The notes below the pieces were generated by a model that worked only from the letters and a program-made list of their open reading frames with translations, did not search any database and was not told the origin of the DNA. A program made the translations under genes and the position numbers. DNA of 64,000 nt from Pontederia crassipes (Eukaryota; Streptophyta; Magnoliopsida; Commelinales; Pontederiaceae), in contig CM060184.1 in the NCBI GenBank assembly GCA_030549335.1, forward strand, positions 41,991,909 to 42,055,908, given 5' to 3'. Within the stretch, counting starts at the first letter, position 1; the number at the start of each line of letters is the position of its first letter. Below, in pieces: positions 1-10,982 of this stretch.

Positions 1-1005
1 GGTGTTTCCAAGTTTTTAATCCCTGATTTATTGCAAACTTTTGGATGCTGATTTCTGAATTTCAATCCTGAATTCAAATCTAATTTCAAGAAATCTGTGG
101 GATTCTTCTTTGTCATTGTAAACCACTGATTTTATTCAATCACTGAGAGATGATCTTATGGCCTTCCTTGAGATTCAGAGATGAATCAAGGAGCAATGAC
201 AATTGCTGAATTCCCAAATGCAATTAGGTGCTGATTTCATTCAATCCATAAATGTGAATTTCATTTGAATTTGCTTCTGAGAGGCTGATTTAAAATCCTC
301 TTGTAGTTTAGAGATAAACCAAGAAGCATTTGCACTAATATTAGATTGATTTCATCCCTGTTTAGTTGATTGAAGCATTTCCCTCATTTTCAAAGTGCAA
401 TTGAGAGTTATCATTTCAGATTTCACTAAATTGCTAAAAATCAGCAAGGAATTTGATTTTGAGCTTAATGTCAACTTGATTTCAGTGAAGGACCTCTTCT
501 AATTCAACTTAGCTAATCAATCATATGAGAATGTGATAATTAGTCTTGATTCAATTGTGCTGTGAAAACAGACTATTTCAAGTTGAGTTAAAATTGACAC
601 TTAATGATAACTTGTCAATTCCATCCATAATTAAGTTAGATGAACTCCAACTCCTATGAGAACCTTCCTCATTGATAATTAAACCCATTGAGCCTCTAGT
701 TTAGCATTTAAAATTCAGTTTAGATAACTTTTCAAAAATCCCAAAACAGTTATCATTTTAGCCCTTTTTAGAAATCGGTTTTAACTTTCTTTCAAATTCT
801 TGGATTTTTAACTTTAGTTAAGGCTAATCTAGATTGTTTAGAAAGTCTTAAGCTTCAAATCTCTGTGAATATGACATTTGGGTAGACTACAATTGACATG
901 TATACTTGTAGTAGAAAGTGAATTAGGGGGTTAAGTCAAAAATTGAAAAATCTGAAATTTGACCCCAAAATCAGCAAGTTATCACTACACCCCTCAATTT
1001 CACTA
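1..1005 (+). repeat. 3' part of a large LTR (copy A of the repeat also at 11-13.6 kb)
   Basis: The stretch has no coding potential. It aligns along its length with about 12.65-13.6 kb: both copies share the block around 290-410 (matching about 12845-12965) and end with a CAGCAAGTTATCACTA segment and a C-rich run. The 11-13.6 kb copy is bigger and contains a TATA-like start region, so I read both as LTR sequence of one large retrotransposon family. Copy A stops at about 1005, exactly where homology to the gypsy LTR at 7.6 kb begins. That suggests it is inserted in the gypsy 3' LTR, with the rest of both lying left of the window. The family is not recognised. Confidence 0.6.
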
Positions 1006-1619
1006 TCGGTGACTTCCACCTCGTGCTCATGGGCATGATGAGAGTCATCACAGCCGTGAAGCATCTTGGAAATCGGTGCCTAGTATGATTTTATATGATT
1101 TTTTATCTAAAAATTTGGAGTAATCAATATACATCATAAAGAACGATATATGCATGTTTTCTACGCAATATAGGATTATAAGAATCTCATAAAACATGGC
1201 AAAACATTCAATTTACACAATTTAAGGTTCTTCCTCAAATCATGAACAAAACTAAGAACATAATAGATCTGAGCATGATTGAATTAAATTTGGCATAGAT
1301 CTAGAATTTGCAGCATGAAAAACTCTCATCATAATTCAATAAGAGAATGGGGTGTCCTCTTGTTCTTAATCCCATTACAGGAAAATACTGAGAGAGGAGA
1401 GGACGATTTGGATCTCCTTTACATATATTGATCTTGAATCCTTCTCCTCTTTCTTCCTCCTCCTTGTTCCTCTTGTTCTCTTTCCTCAAGCCCTAGCCGC
1501 CAAGAGATTCAAGTGGAGAAAAGAGATAAATAAAGGGAATATGAGTCTTTATATAGGGGAGTCATTAGGGTTTGGACAAAAAGACCAAATTGCCCTTGAT
1601 AAAAATCTGATATATTACA
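1006..1619 (-). repeat. 3' LTR fragment of the gypsy element
   Basis: It matches 7620-8251 closely along its whole length, including a TATATAGGGGAGTC-type promoter segment and the terminal TGTAATA (minus strand). A purine tract lies immediately outside it at 1620-1650, as expected for the 3' LTR. It is truncated at about 1006, where unrelated LTR sequence takes over. The two LTR copies differ at many sites, so the insertion is old. Confidence 0.85.
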
Positions 1620-1816
1620 TCCTCCCTCCCCCCCCCCCCCCCCCCAAAAGAAATTTGTCATCGAATTTTAAAGTATAACATAGAACACTTATCAAATAAT
1701 TTTGAAAATTGGTCTTTCATTTCGTCTTCTAATTCACATGTTGCTTAGATTTTATTATGGTGCTTACATGCAATCTTCACCATCTTTACCACTTTGTTCC
1801 TCAAACTACACTCTTC

Positions 1817-4800
1817 TTACTTTAGTATCTTTGTAGGATACTCTTCATAAGTGAGGTCTTCATTGATGGTTGGCTCTTCAATCACCACCATATGGAAGAG
1901 CATTAACACATGGAACACATTATGAATTCTGGCGTATGAAGAAGGCAATGCCAATTTGTATGCTCCTTCTTTCACTTTTTTTAGAATGTCAAATGGGTCG
2001 ATATATCTAAGAGTTAGCTTGCCCTTCCTGTTGAACCTCATGACTCCTTTGGTAGGAGATACCTTCAACAACACATAATCTTCAACTTGGTAAATTTGTT
2101 CCCTTATTTTCCTATCCACATAAAGTTTTTGGCGGCTCTAAGCTGTCAACATTATTTCTTTGATCAAATTTACCTTTTTATGCATACTTCTCCATTAGTT
2201 CTTTTTTCTAATAGTCTTCCTTCACCAACTATACTCCAACATGTGGGAGACGATCTTACATACAGTGCCTCAAATGATGCCATTTTGATGGAGGAATGAT
2301 AACTATTGTTATAGGCAAACTTAGCTAGAGCGAGGTGATCGTCCCAACTGCCTTACCAATTTATAACACATACTCTCAGGATGTCTTCTAAGGTCTGGAT
2401 AGTCCTTTCACCGCGCCCATCATTCTGAGGATAGAAAGCAGTACTATAGTGCAGCTTTGTGCCAAAAGCATGCTGAAATCCTCTCAAGAACCTAGCTATA
2501 AATCTGAAGTCTCTATCTGATACAATGGAAACAAGGATCTCATGTAATCGAATTATCTCATCCACGTATAATTTCACCATACTTACAACTCACCATCTCA
2601 CCTTGTAGAGTAAGAAATGAGCTGACTTGGTCAGTCTATCCACAATAACTCACATGGCATCATGACCCTATTATGTTTAGGAAAGACCCACAATGAAGTC
2701 CATTGTGATCACCTCCCACTTCCATTGTGGAATGGTTAATGAGTTCTATCACCCTAGTGGCTTCTGATGCTCAATCTTGACCTGTTGACAAATCAAGCAC
2801 TTGGAGACAAACTCTGCTACTTCTTTTCTCATGTCCTTCCATAAAAAAGTCCTTTGCAAGTCCTTGAATATTTTATTGGTTCTAGGATGGATAGCAAATT
2901 CTGACTTGTGACACTTGGTTAAAATTTCTTCCTTGAGCTCTCTATTTCCAAGTACCCATAGCTTGTCTTGAAACCTAATGGTCTCATCTTCATTAATACT
3001 ATAATCCAGGTGCCCTTTCTCATACGGAGTCTTCATGTCTTTGTACTTTGAGTCCTCCTATGCTTGTGCAATTCTTGCTACCAAAGCAAGTTGAACGACA
3101 CAATGCATCATTAGCTTACCAAATCAAGATCGGTACTTCCTTCAATGAGAGACCACTTGTAGACTTAGACATATCATTGATCCTTTCAATTTCCTACTCA
3201 AAGCATCTACTATAGAGTTGGCTTTCCTTGGATGGTAGAGAATGCCAAACTCATAGTCTTTCAGGAATTCTAGCCACATTCTTTATCTCATATTAAGTTC
3301 TTTATGAATGAACACATATTTGAGTCTTTTGTGGCCAGACTTCAATTTTTTCTTCATATAAGTAATGTCTCCATATTTTCAAAACAAACACTACAGTTGC
3401 CAATTCCAAGTCATAAGTAGAATAGTTCATCTCATGTGGCTTGAGTTGTTTAGAGACATAAGCCATCACTCTTCCATGCTGCATCAATACATAGCTCAAT
3501 CCAGTTTCACTGGCATCACTGTACATTGTGTAGCCTCCAACTCCTTTAGCTCCATGAAACTATCTTCACACTTCTGTGTCCAATTGAACTTTTTCCCTTT
3601 TCTAGTCAGCTTTGTCATAGGAGTAGTAATCTTGGAGAAGTCTTAGATGAACCTTCTGTGATAGCTAGCTAATCCAAGGAAACTTTCGATTTCTAATGCT
3701 ATTTTTGGCCTTTTTCAATTGATGACAACTTCTACCTTACCTGGGTTTACAGAGATCCCTTCTTTTGAAACTATGTGGCCCAAAAACATGACTCGTTCCA
3801 ATTAGAACTCACACTTGGAGAACTTTGCATACAACTGATGTTGTCTCAACATATTCAGAACTATCTGTATGTGCTTCTAGTGTTCCTCCGGACTTGAGGA
3901 GTATATTAGGATATCGTCCATGAATACGATGGCAAATCTATCAAGATGAGACTTGAATATCCTGTTTATCAAATCCATAAAATGTTGCAGGAGTATTTGT
4001 TAATTCAAAAGACAATAAAAAATTCATAATGGTCATTCCTTGATCTAAATGCCATCTTGGCAATGTCCTCATCAGCTAAAGCTGATTATATCTGCCCTCA
4101 AATCAATTTTTGAGAAGACTGATGTTGTGGACAACTAATCTAATAGATCATCAATCCTGGGTAGAGGATATTTGTTCTTGATGGTCACTTTATTCAGCAT
4201 CTTGTAATCTATGGACAGTCTCAGTGACCCATCCTTCTTCTTCACAAACAAGATAGGTGCACCCCATGGGGACACACTTGGCCTAATGAATCCTCAATCC
4301 AGTAATTCCTACAGTTGAGTTCTCAACTCCTTCATTTCTATTGGTGCTATTCTGTATGAAAGTTTTGAGATAGGAGTCATCCTTGACATAAGTTCAATAT
4401 GAAAGTTGATCTTCCTTTTCGAAGATAATCATGGGAGCTCGTCAGGGAATACATCAGGAAAGTACCTAACCACTTCAAATTCTTGGAGTGGCTTGATTGG
4501 AAATCACTCTTGACGATGCTTGCTAGAAATCCTCAACAGCCTTGTTCAATATTTTGGTTGTCTTTATTGAGGTAATCATCATTTTTTCTTTCTTCATGGG
4601 ATACCGTGAAAAATCACAGACTACTATCTTTCTTGTCTATCTGAATCTTCTTTTCTCAACATCTCAAGTAGGCATCATGACAAAATAATCAACCAATGAC
4701 TAAAATAATATCATAGTCTATCATAGCACTACAAGATTAGCAGAGTAGTTTACTCCTATTATAACTGATGTCTCTAGAAGATACTGCGTGGTGGAGATCC

Positions 4801-5838
4801 TCCCAAGTGGTGTTGCTATGTCTAGCTACCACCTCATATTCACTCTCTCAAAATTCAACAGGTCAACAAATGTAGATGATATGAAAGAATGAGTAGCATC
4901 CGAGTCAAATAATATGTTTGCATAGTGATTGACAATAACAAGATTACCTTGGAACATATCATTGGACTTCTAAGCATCATCCACTTGCATGGTGTAGATC
5001 CTTCCAAGTGTTCTCTACTGGGTCTCAGCTTGCTTGCCCTTGCCCTTGTCTTGGTACTTGGGTTTCTTCTTAGTGCCATCGCTAGCAAAATGACTCATCT
5101 TGCCACAGTTCAGACAAGCTCCTGTCTCCATCCTGTATTCATCAGGATGAAACTTATGACAAAAGGAATAGGCTTTGCCCTCATCACTTCTGGAGTAAGG
5201 CTTGGGGTCTTTGTACTTCTTGCCCTTATTCTTCTTCTAGTCCCTTTTGTACTTTTTGCCTTGTTCGAACTTATTTTGTGTGTCAATCTCCCAAGCCAGG
5301 TCGGTTTCTAGGAAGATTGCCTCTGCCATGGTCTCAGGGTCCCCACATTTCACATTTATCCTCAAGTAATGATTCAGTCCCTTCAGTGATCGATCATGAT
5401 CTTCTCATCTTCTTTCAGAGGATTGTACCATGATCTTCTCATTTTCAACAGTCATACTTCCTTGTTGCAGATTCATGATTCTATTGTCTTCTTCCCCTAT
5501 ACATGTGGGGAAAGGTAATGGTCCCTAAAAACTTTCTTGAACTACCTCCAGGTGATATCTTCATTGTCATTAAACTAAGTCCTGGTCATTGATTTCCACC
5601 AGTGACAAGTCTGATCAACTAGCTGATGAGTAGCTAAATTGACCCTGTGCCTTTCAGAGTAATTCATCGTCCTAAACTTCTCGGTGATTATATCCAGCCA
5701 AACTTCAACCTTGTCTTGATTCGTATCCCCATTGAAAGTAGGAAAATGCAGCTTCAGGAAATTCTTGATACTTGAGCTCGACCTACTGGAGCCATCCGAG
5801 CTCGCATTTCTTTCCATTGCCCATGCCATGCAGATCAT
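1817..5838 (-). pseudogene. gag-pol pseudogene of the Tekay-like gypsy element
   Basis: Reading leftwards: gag capsid-type segment (5838-5575, with FLKLHFPTFNGD and a WWKSM end); zinc knuckle near 5080-5150 (CLNCGKMSHFASDG, last Cys lost); protease motif near 4890-4925 (DSDATHSF, the usual DSGATHSF with Gly replaced); reverse transcriptase with [10 protein letters not shown] at 3924-3895; RNase H at 3526-3302 ([13 protein letters not shown]); integrase HHCC zinc finger at 3036-2749 (ends CLICQQVK); integrase core at 2580-2353 (STAFYPQNDG); and IN C-terminal GPF-like region at 2119-1817 (HNVFHV). Several stops and frameshifts separate these blocks. No functional polyprotein is possible. Confidence 0.85.
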
Positions 5839-6057
5839 GCTCTCAATGAGCTCTTTTTAATCTCTTGAAGTGTTTGAGGGACCCCCTAGCTCCATATTTT
5901 ACATAACAATAATCAACCAAACATTAGTTGGTTAATTTAAACAATACAATCAATGAAACAATACTTACATACTCAACTTTGGATGGCTACTCAAGGCGAT
6001 TGAACATAACCTAAACACTTAATAATTCTATAACACACTTAGCATAGGTCCTAACTT

Positions 6058-6070
6058 GGCTTTGATACCA
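6058..6070 (-). other. Primer binding site of the gypsy element
   Basis: The minus strand reads TGGTATCAAAGCC, one base off the initiator-Met tRNA complement TGGTATCAGAGCC used by most plant LTR elements. It lies 3 bases inside the end of the 5' LTR and fixes the LTR boundary and orientation. Confidence 0.75.
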
Positions 6071-6920
6071 AACTATAACACCTCGAAATTTCATCCCCAA
6101 GTGTCAATGGCAATCAGGTCATTCGATTTTGTTAGCCCATTCACCATCACATAATCATAATAAAATATTATTTTCATTTATTGCAGCGGAAACATAAATC
6201 AGTAATTTAAAGTAGAATAAAACCTTTAAAAGCTAAAGACTTCATAAAATGTCAGATTAATGTTACGATAGCAATTAAAACATCTTAAAACCATAGTCAC
6301 AATAGCGATTAAAACATCTTAAAACCATAGTCAAATGCCATCGTAGGAAACATTTTTTAAACTCATAATCTAACAAATTCAATGACACTTGACTATAAGA
6401 CGTCTAGACCAATGTGCAATTTTTTTCTTGTCAGCCATCATCCATCCATTCATTGGGTACCTGCATGGATCTAGGATTAGGGGTTTTCCTAATTAAAGTA
6501 TGTATAAGTCATGCAATGCGATGCCGCAGAATACTACATGATATACATCATCATCTTCATATAAAAAGGAGGAAATAATATGCATGCCTTGTACTTAACA
6601 TGTGATCTACATGTCATTCAACAATATCATCATGCATTAATAATATAAGAACATGGGAGACATGTAATCATATCATCATACAAGAAAGTATGGAACATTC
6701 ATAACCATCATCCATTCATTTCCATAAGCATATTAGTGATATATACTTACCACAACCATTGCCTTAATAACTTTCCTCAAGTTGCTTTATAACCCCTTTC
6801 GAATTTCCACTTTCATGGGACATCATTCCATTCAATCAATCATTATCCCTTCTTAAGGTTATATCTTCTGATACTTGGGATTTATGTCGTTGCCCTCACA
6901 ATAGGAAACACAATGCTCCC

Positions 6921-7052
6921 CTCTCGCGCAAAGGCAACATCGGAATGCTCATACCATCATTGATGTGTGTAACGATCATTCCGGATAACTCTCGCCCAAA
7001 GGCGACATCGGAATGACACACCGTTATCGATGTGTGTAACGATCATTCCGAG
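6921..7052. repeat. 68-bp tandem duplication inside the gypsy LTR
   Basis: Unit 1 (6921-6988) and unit 2 (6989-7052) both start CTCTCGC and end AACGATCATTCCG, with a few substitutions. Confidence 0.85.
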
Positions 7053-7525
7053 AAAATTCAATAAAGGTCCATTAAGGGTCAACATATAACATTATCCACA
7101 ATTGGGTTCATTATGCATTTCAATCAACAATCAATTATGTCTCTCAATCTTCATATTTAAACCTAGTTACGTGGGAAACATCTATATATGTGTATCTAGA
7201 TTTTTATCTAATCAACAAATATCAATACATAATATTGAGACTTCGAAATTAACCTTTTAAGTATCATATGGTCAACATTCAGGTCTGTCACGGCCATGAC
7301 GAGGTGTCATGCTTGTGACCATGACTTGAAACACCTTCCCATTTGGCCACGGCCGTGTCTAGGATGTCATGGCCGTGTGCGAGATTGATGTTGGGCTCAC
7401 CCATTTCATCCATGCGCTCACGATCATGATGGCGGACATCACATCTGTGATGATGTCTGTCACGATAGTGACAATGTCTATCATGGTCATGTGTGAGACC
7501 CTATTTCCCTATGGACTTCTAGCCT

Positions 7526-7575
7526 CACGATCGTGTTTGTCTCATCACGATCGTGTTTGTCTCATCACGATCGTG
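7526..7575. repeat. 20-bp tandem repeat with a perfect palindrome
   Basis: Two and a half copies of CACGATCGTGTTTGTCTCAT at 7526-7545, 7546-7565 and 7566-7575. Each begins with the self-complementary CACGATCGTG. The repeat is part of a wider field of similar degenerate palindromes in this LTR. Confidence 0.9.
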
Positions 7576-8251
7576 ATAGAAACTATCACGGACGTGAGCG
7601 AAAAAATTTTCCTTTGGTGGCATCCACCACGCACTCACGGGCGTGACAAGGGTCGTCGTGATCATGAAGTGTCCTGGAAAACGACGCCCAACCCAATTTT
7701 TATATGATTTTTTATCAAAAAAATTTGGAGAAATCAATATACATCATAAAGAATGATACATGCATGTTTTCTAGGCAATATAAGATTATAAAAACCTCAG
7801 AAAACATGGCAAAACATTCAATTCATGCAATTTAGGGTTCATCCTCAAATCTTGAACAAAACTAAGAACATGTGAACCCTAACAATAGATCTGAGCATGA
7901 TTGAATGAAACTTGGCATAGATCTAGAATTTACATCATGAAAAATTCTCATCACAATCCAATAGGAGAACAAGGTGTCCTTTTGTTCTCATTCCATTATA
8001 GGAAAATACTGAGAGAGGAAAGAGGAGTTTGGATCCCCTTTACATATCTTGATCTTGAATCCTTCTCCTCTTTCTTCCTCTTCTTTCTCCTCCTTATTCC
8101 TCTTGTTCTCTTTCCTCAAGCCCTAGCCATCAAGAGATTCAAAGTGGGGAAAAGAGATAAACAAAGGGAATATGAGTCTTTATATAGGGGAGTCATCATG
8201 GTTTGGCCAAAAAGACCAAATTGCCCTTGATAAAAAATCTGAGGTATTACA

Positions 8252-10300
8252 TGGACGCTCCGTCTGACCTAGATCTAACTATCGTGATCGGAAGCGTTGT
8301 TCACGCACGGCTCCGGAGGAAAACAAACTGCTCACTGGAGAAGATAAACTGCGACTCTACTCCATGTTGAGCTTCTGCTCCGCCGAGCGATAGGCAGGAT
8401 GAGGATAATGGCCCTGTTGCAACGGTGAGGAACTTGAGGGTGGTGGCATGGCGATGAGGAACTCCGAGGATGGTGGCCCTATTGAAGAGAACCATCGAGA
8501 GCAGTAGCTGCAGCAATAAGGTACTTCGAGGACGTCGATGGTACAGCGGCCCTATTGTTCAAGCGTTGAGATCCTCGAGGGCGATGGTGGCCCTGTCCTT
8601 GAGGCATCAAGATCAATCTTGGGAAGGCACATGAACGTCATCTTCATCACACTCGACCTTGCATATGAATAGTAACATCATCGGTTGTGTTGTCACCCCA
8701 CCTTATTTATACGTTGGTGATGATTTGTTCCACGATAGTCCGTACCAAAAGTGTTTTGATCACTCAAGTTTTACAAAATTCGTGTTCAATTAAACTCAAT
8801 TTTGCTTTGGAGTCACTATAATCTAATTTTGTCAATATTATTACGTATTATTAAGTGACTTAATGTTTGCTCTAAGCCTATTATAAATATAAATCAACTC
8901 ATATTACTTTAATATTAAAAAAGAAAAATTGAAAAAAAAATACTAATTGAGGGCAATGCATTTTTTCAAGTTATGAGAGGGTCACCTATCTCTGTTCTTC
9001 TCCCATCAAATGGATGACTTTAAAATTATTTCTTCAAGTAACCAACAACGATGATTGTCACTCCGATATGTGGAATATCATGCTGGAGGAATAATTATTT
9101 TGCACTTGTACTTTTGGGTTTAATGGAAGTGTAACAGCCTTTGGGTGCAACCTGGTGTGCAACATCCACATCAGAGTTCATTCCATCCAACCGACGGCGC
9201 ATATTAACTCTTGGAGATTAGGGGTTTATGAGTGGCTATCTCATCCCTTCGCTCGTACCTGCCTCTTCTCTTTCGGCCACCTCTTGTCCTCCCAGTGAGA
9301 GTCGGATTCCATTCCTGCAACACCTACTCGACCTCTCCTTCGCCCTTTCCTACCTCTTATCTTTTGGCTGCCTCTGGCACAACGATCGGTAGCGATGATG
9401 CAAGCAAAACAACAACCGGTGCAAGAGGCGCAAGCGGGGACGAGCAAGAAAGGATGGTCGCCGGATGGGGAGGTTGCAGCGTTGCCGATGGTCGCCGGAT
9501 GGGAAGATCGTAGGGGATCGCAGCCACCGATGGGGAGGTCATCAGTCGGTGGGCGATGTGCAGGTCAGAAGGAGAGGAGGAGTGGGGAGGACAGCGCTAG
9601 ACCAGATGATTTCATCTGAACCATTGGAGGGGTCATCGGTCGGTGGGCGACGTGCAGGTCACAAGAGCATTACACAATGTTTCAGTGTTACACATCCGTT
9701 AATTCGTTTACTTTTTTATTCCGACTCCAAATCAATGAGGTATAATCCTAGAAGGTCCAAGGGTATAAAAATAGATTAATTGATTGAAAATATTTCTTTT
9801 TGACTCTTTTTATTATTCTTAAAATAGGTTAATTAATTAGTTCTCACGAATTCTTTTTGGTACTGGATTATGGTCTAAGCAATTCTTGCTTTTAATTGCT
9901 TGTTCTTTTTTACTTTTCCATGTTTATAGGATGAGAATTTTTTAATTCCACTTTTATCCTTAATGATTATTTTGAGAATGAATCTAATGTTTGACAAGAA
10001 TAAGAATTTAATATGTGTGCATCCTCCTCCTTCCATCCAGCGCCGTTAGATATGCCACCGATGGTGGATTAGAAAATGCATGATTCAAGTGCGATTCAAG
10101 TGTTCGGTTCAACATGAAACCCTATCAAATTTTCGATTCAACGACCCTTTTCTTCTCTTGCAGCTGCCACCTACTGTTGTCATTGCATGATGCCGCCGTT
10201 GCTGAACCACTTCGCTTCAGCTCACCACCACCGAACCACCTACTGTTGTCGTTGTACGATGCTGCCGCCTGCCATCGCCGTTGCTATTATCATGAGGTGG
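8252..10300. other. Unassigned flank between two retroelements
   Basis: No gene is supported. 8260-8640 is moderately GC-rich with recurring GGCCCTRTTG motifs. 9180-9660 is GC-rich with two copies, about 92 bp apart (9535 and 9627), of a TCGGTGGGCGAYGTGCAGGTC segment. 10160-10270 holds a direct repeat around CCACCTACTGTTGTC. ORFs here are under 105 codons, overlap on both strands and resemble no family I know. It may be old gene-derived or DNA-transposon filler. Confidence 0.5.
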
Positions 10301-10564
10301 TTAGTATTGTCTTGTACAAAGTTAGTGTGTCGGGGTTATTTCTTGTAGTGTTTTCTTGTAGAAAGTTAGTGTGTCGGGGGTTATTCCCCGCGCTCCATTT
10401 AACTCAACTATAAAGCTACATAAGAGATGTATGTAGATGGATTGATTAAGATCAAAATAAAAAAAAAAAACTCTGCAACTTCTCATAATTCTTGTTTTCT
10501 TGTGTCATGTTTACTCATACACACATGGCATCAATAGCTCAAGATCATATCAACGATGTCAACA
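10300..10564 (+). repeat. Probable 5' LTR end of the copia element
   Basis: Non-coding stretch ending CA directly before the primer binding site. It contains a direct repeat of GTTAGTGTGTCGGGG (10321 and 10365) and a CATAAGAG / A-run region. The left boundary is unresolved because there is no 3' LTR to compare with. Confidence 0.4.
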
Positions 10565-10576
10565 TGGCATTAGAGC
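10565..10576 (+). other. Copia primer binding site (degraded)
   Basis: TGGCATTAGAGC, followed by GGGATCGG, differs by two transitions from the initiator-Met tRNA complement TGGTATCAGAGC. It sits immediately after the ...CAACA end of the presumed LTR. Confidence 0.65.
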
Positions 10577-10982
10577 GGGATCGGACTGAAGGCACTTATC
10601 AATTGATTGATTGTTTCTCCATATAAGTAGTTTCTCCAATTTTCTTAAATCGTAGTTGAGGGTTTTATGGATCTTCCTATTTGATTGTTAATAGATCTCA
10701 GTTTTCAATTATGGCTTCATCTGGATAAGCGAGTCCTTCTTCAAATATGTTTTCATCATCGATTGTAGATGTGATGAATCCAATGTTTCTTAGTCCCTTC
10801 GATTCTCTTGGTTTTAATTTTGATTCCAGATCTATTAACTGGTTCAGAAAACTACATGGAATGGAGTGATGCCATGTATAATGCTCTATTAGCTAAAAAC
10901 AAACACATATTTGTTGATGGGTCGTTTACCATACATAAGGTGGATTCTTGATCACTAGCTGATCACTATAGTCTTTTATTTC

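Larger units (their letters stand above)
1006..8251 (-). mobile_element. Ty3/gypsy chromovirus, Tekay/Del-like, decayed
   Basis: A reverse-strand LTR retrotransposon. From right to left it has: 5' LTR (8251-6074), initiator-Met-type primer binding site (6070-6058), gag, protease, reverse transcriptase, RNase H, integrase, a degraded chromodomain region, a purine-rich tract (about 1650-1620, long G run on the minus strand) and a 3' LTR fragment (1619-1006). The GAG-PR-RT-RH-IN order defines Ty3/gypsy; the IN C terminus and chromodomain-like remnant resemble Tekay/Del. All frames are broken, so it is non-autonomous. The 3' LTR is about 0.6 kb against about 2.2 kb for the 5' LTR, because another LTR interrupts it at about 1005. 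TSDs cannot be tested because the outer left end is outside the window. Confidence 0.85.
6074..8251 (-). repeat. 5' LTR of the gypsy element (about 2.2 kb)
   Basis: It starts TGTAATACCTC on the minus strand at 8251 and ends next to the primer binding site. The 8251-7620 part is shared with the 3' LTR fragment; the rest is seen only here because the 3' LTR is truncated. It contains a 68-bp tandem duplication, a 20-bp tandem repeat, and a run of CACG-NN-CGTG-like palindromes between 7285 and 7670. A TATATAGGGG box-like segment lies near 8170-8190 (reads as promoter only on the minus strand). Confidence 0.8.

Noticed and set aside
1627-1646. Poly(C) tract as a sequencing artefact
   Set aside because: It is the complement of the purine-rich tract next to the 3' LTR and so has a place in the element, though its exact length may be wrong.
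9232-9779. Overlapping ORFs of about 60-104 aa on both strands
   Set aside because: GC-rich composition keeps all frames open; no homology, no splice structure and an internal direct repeat.
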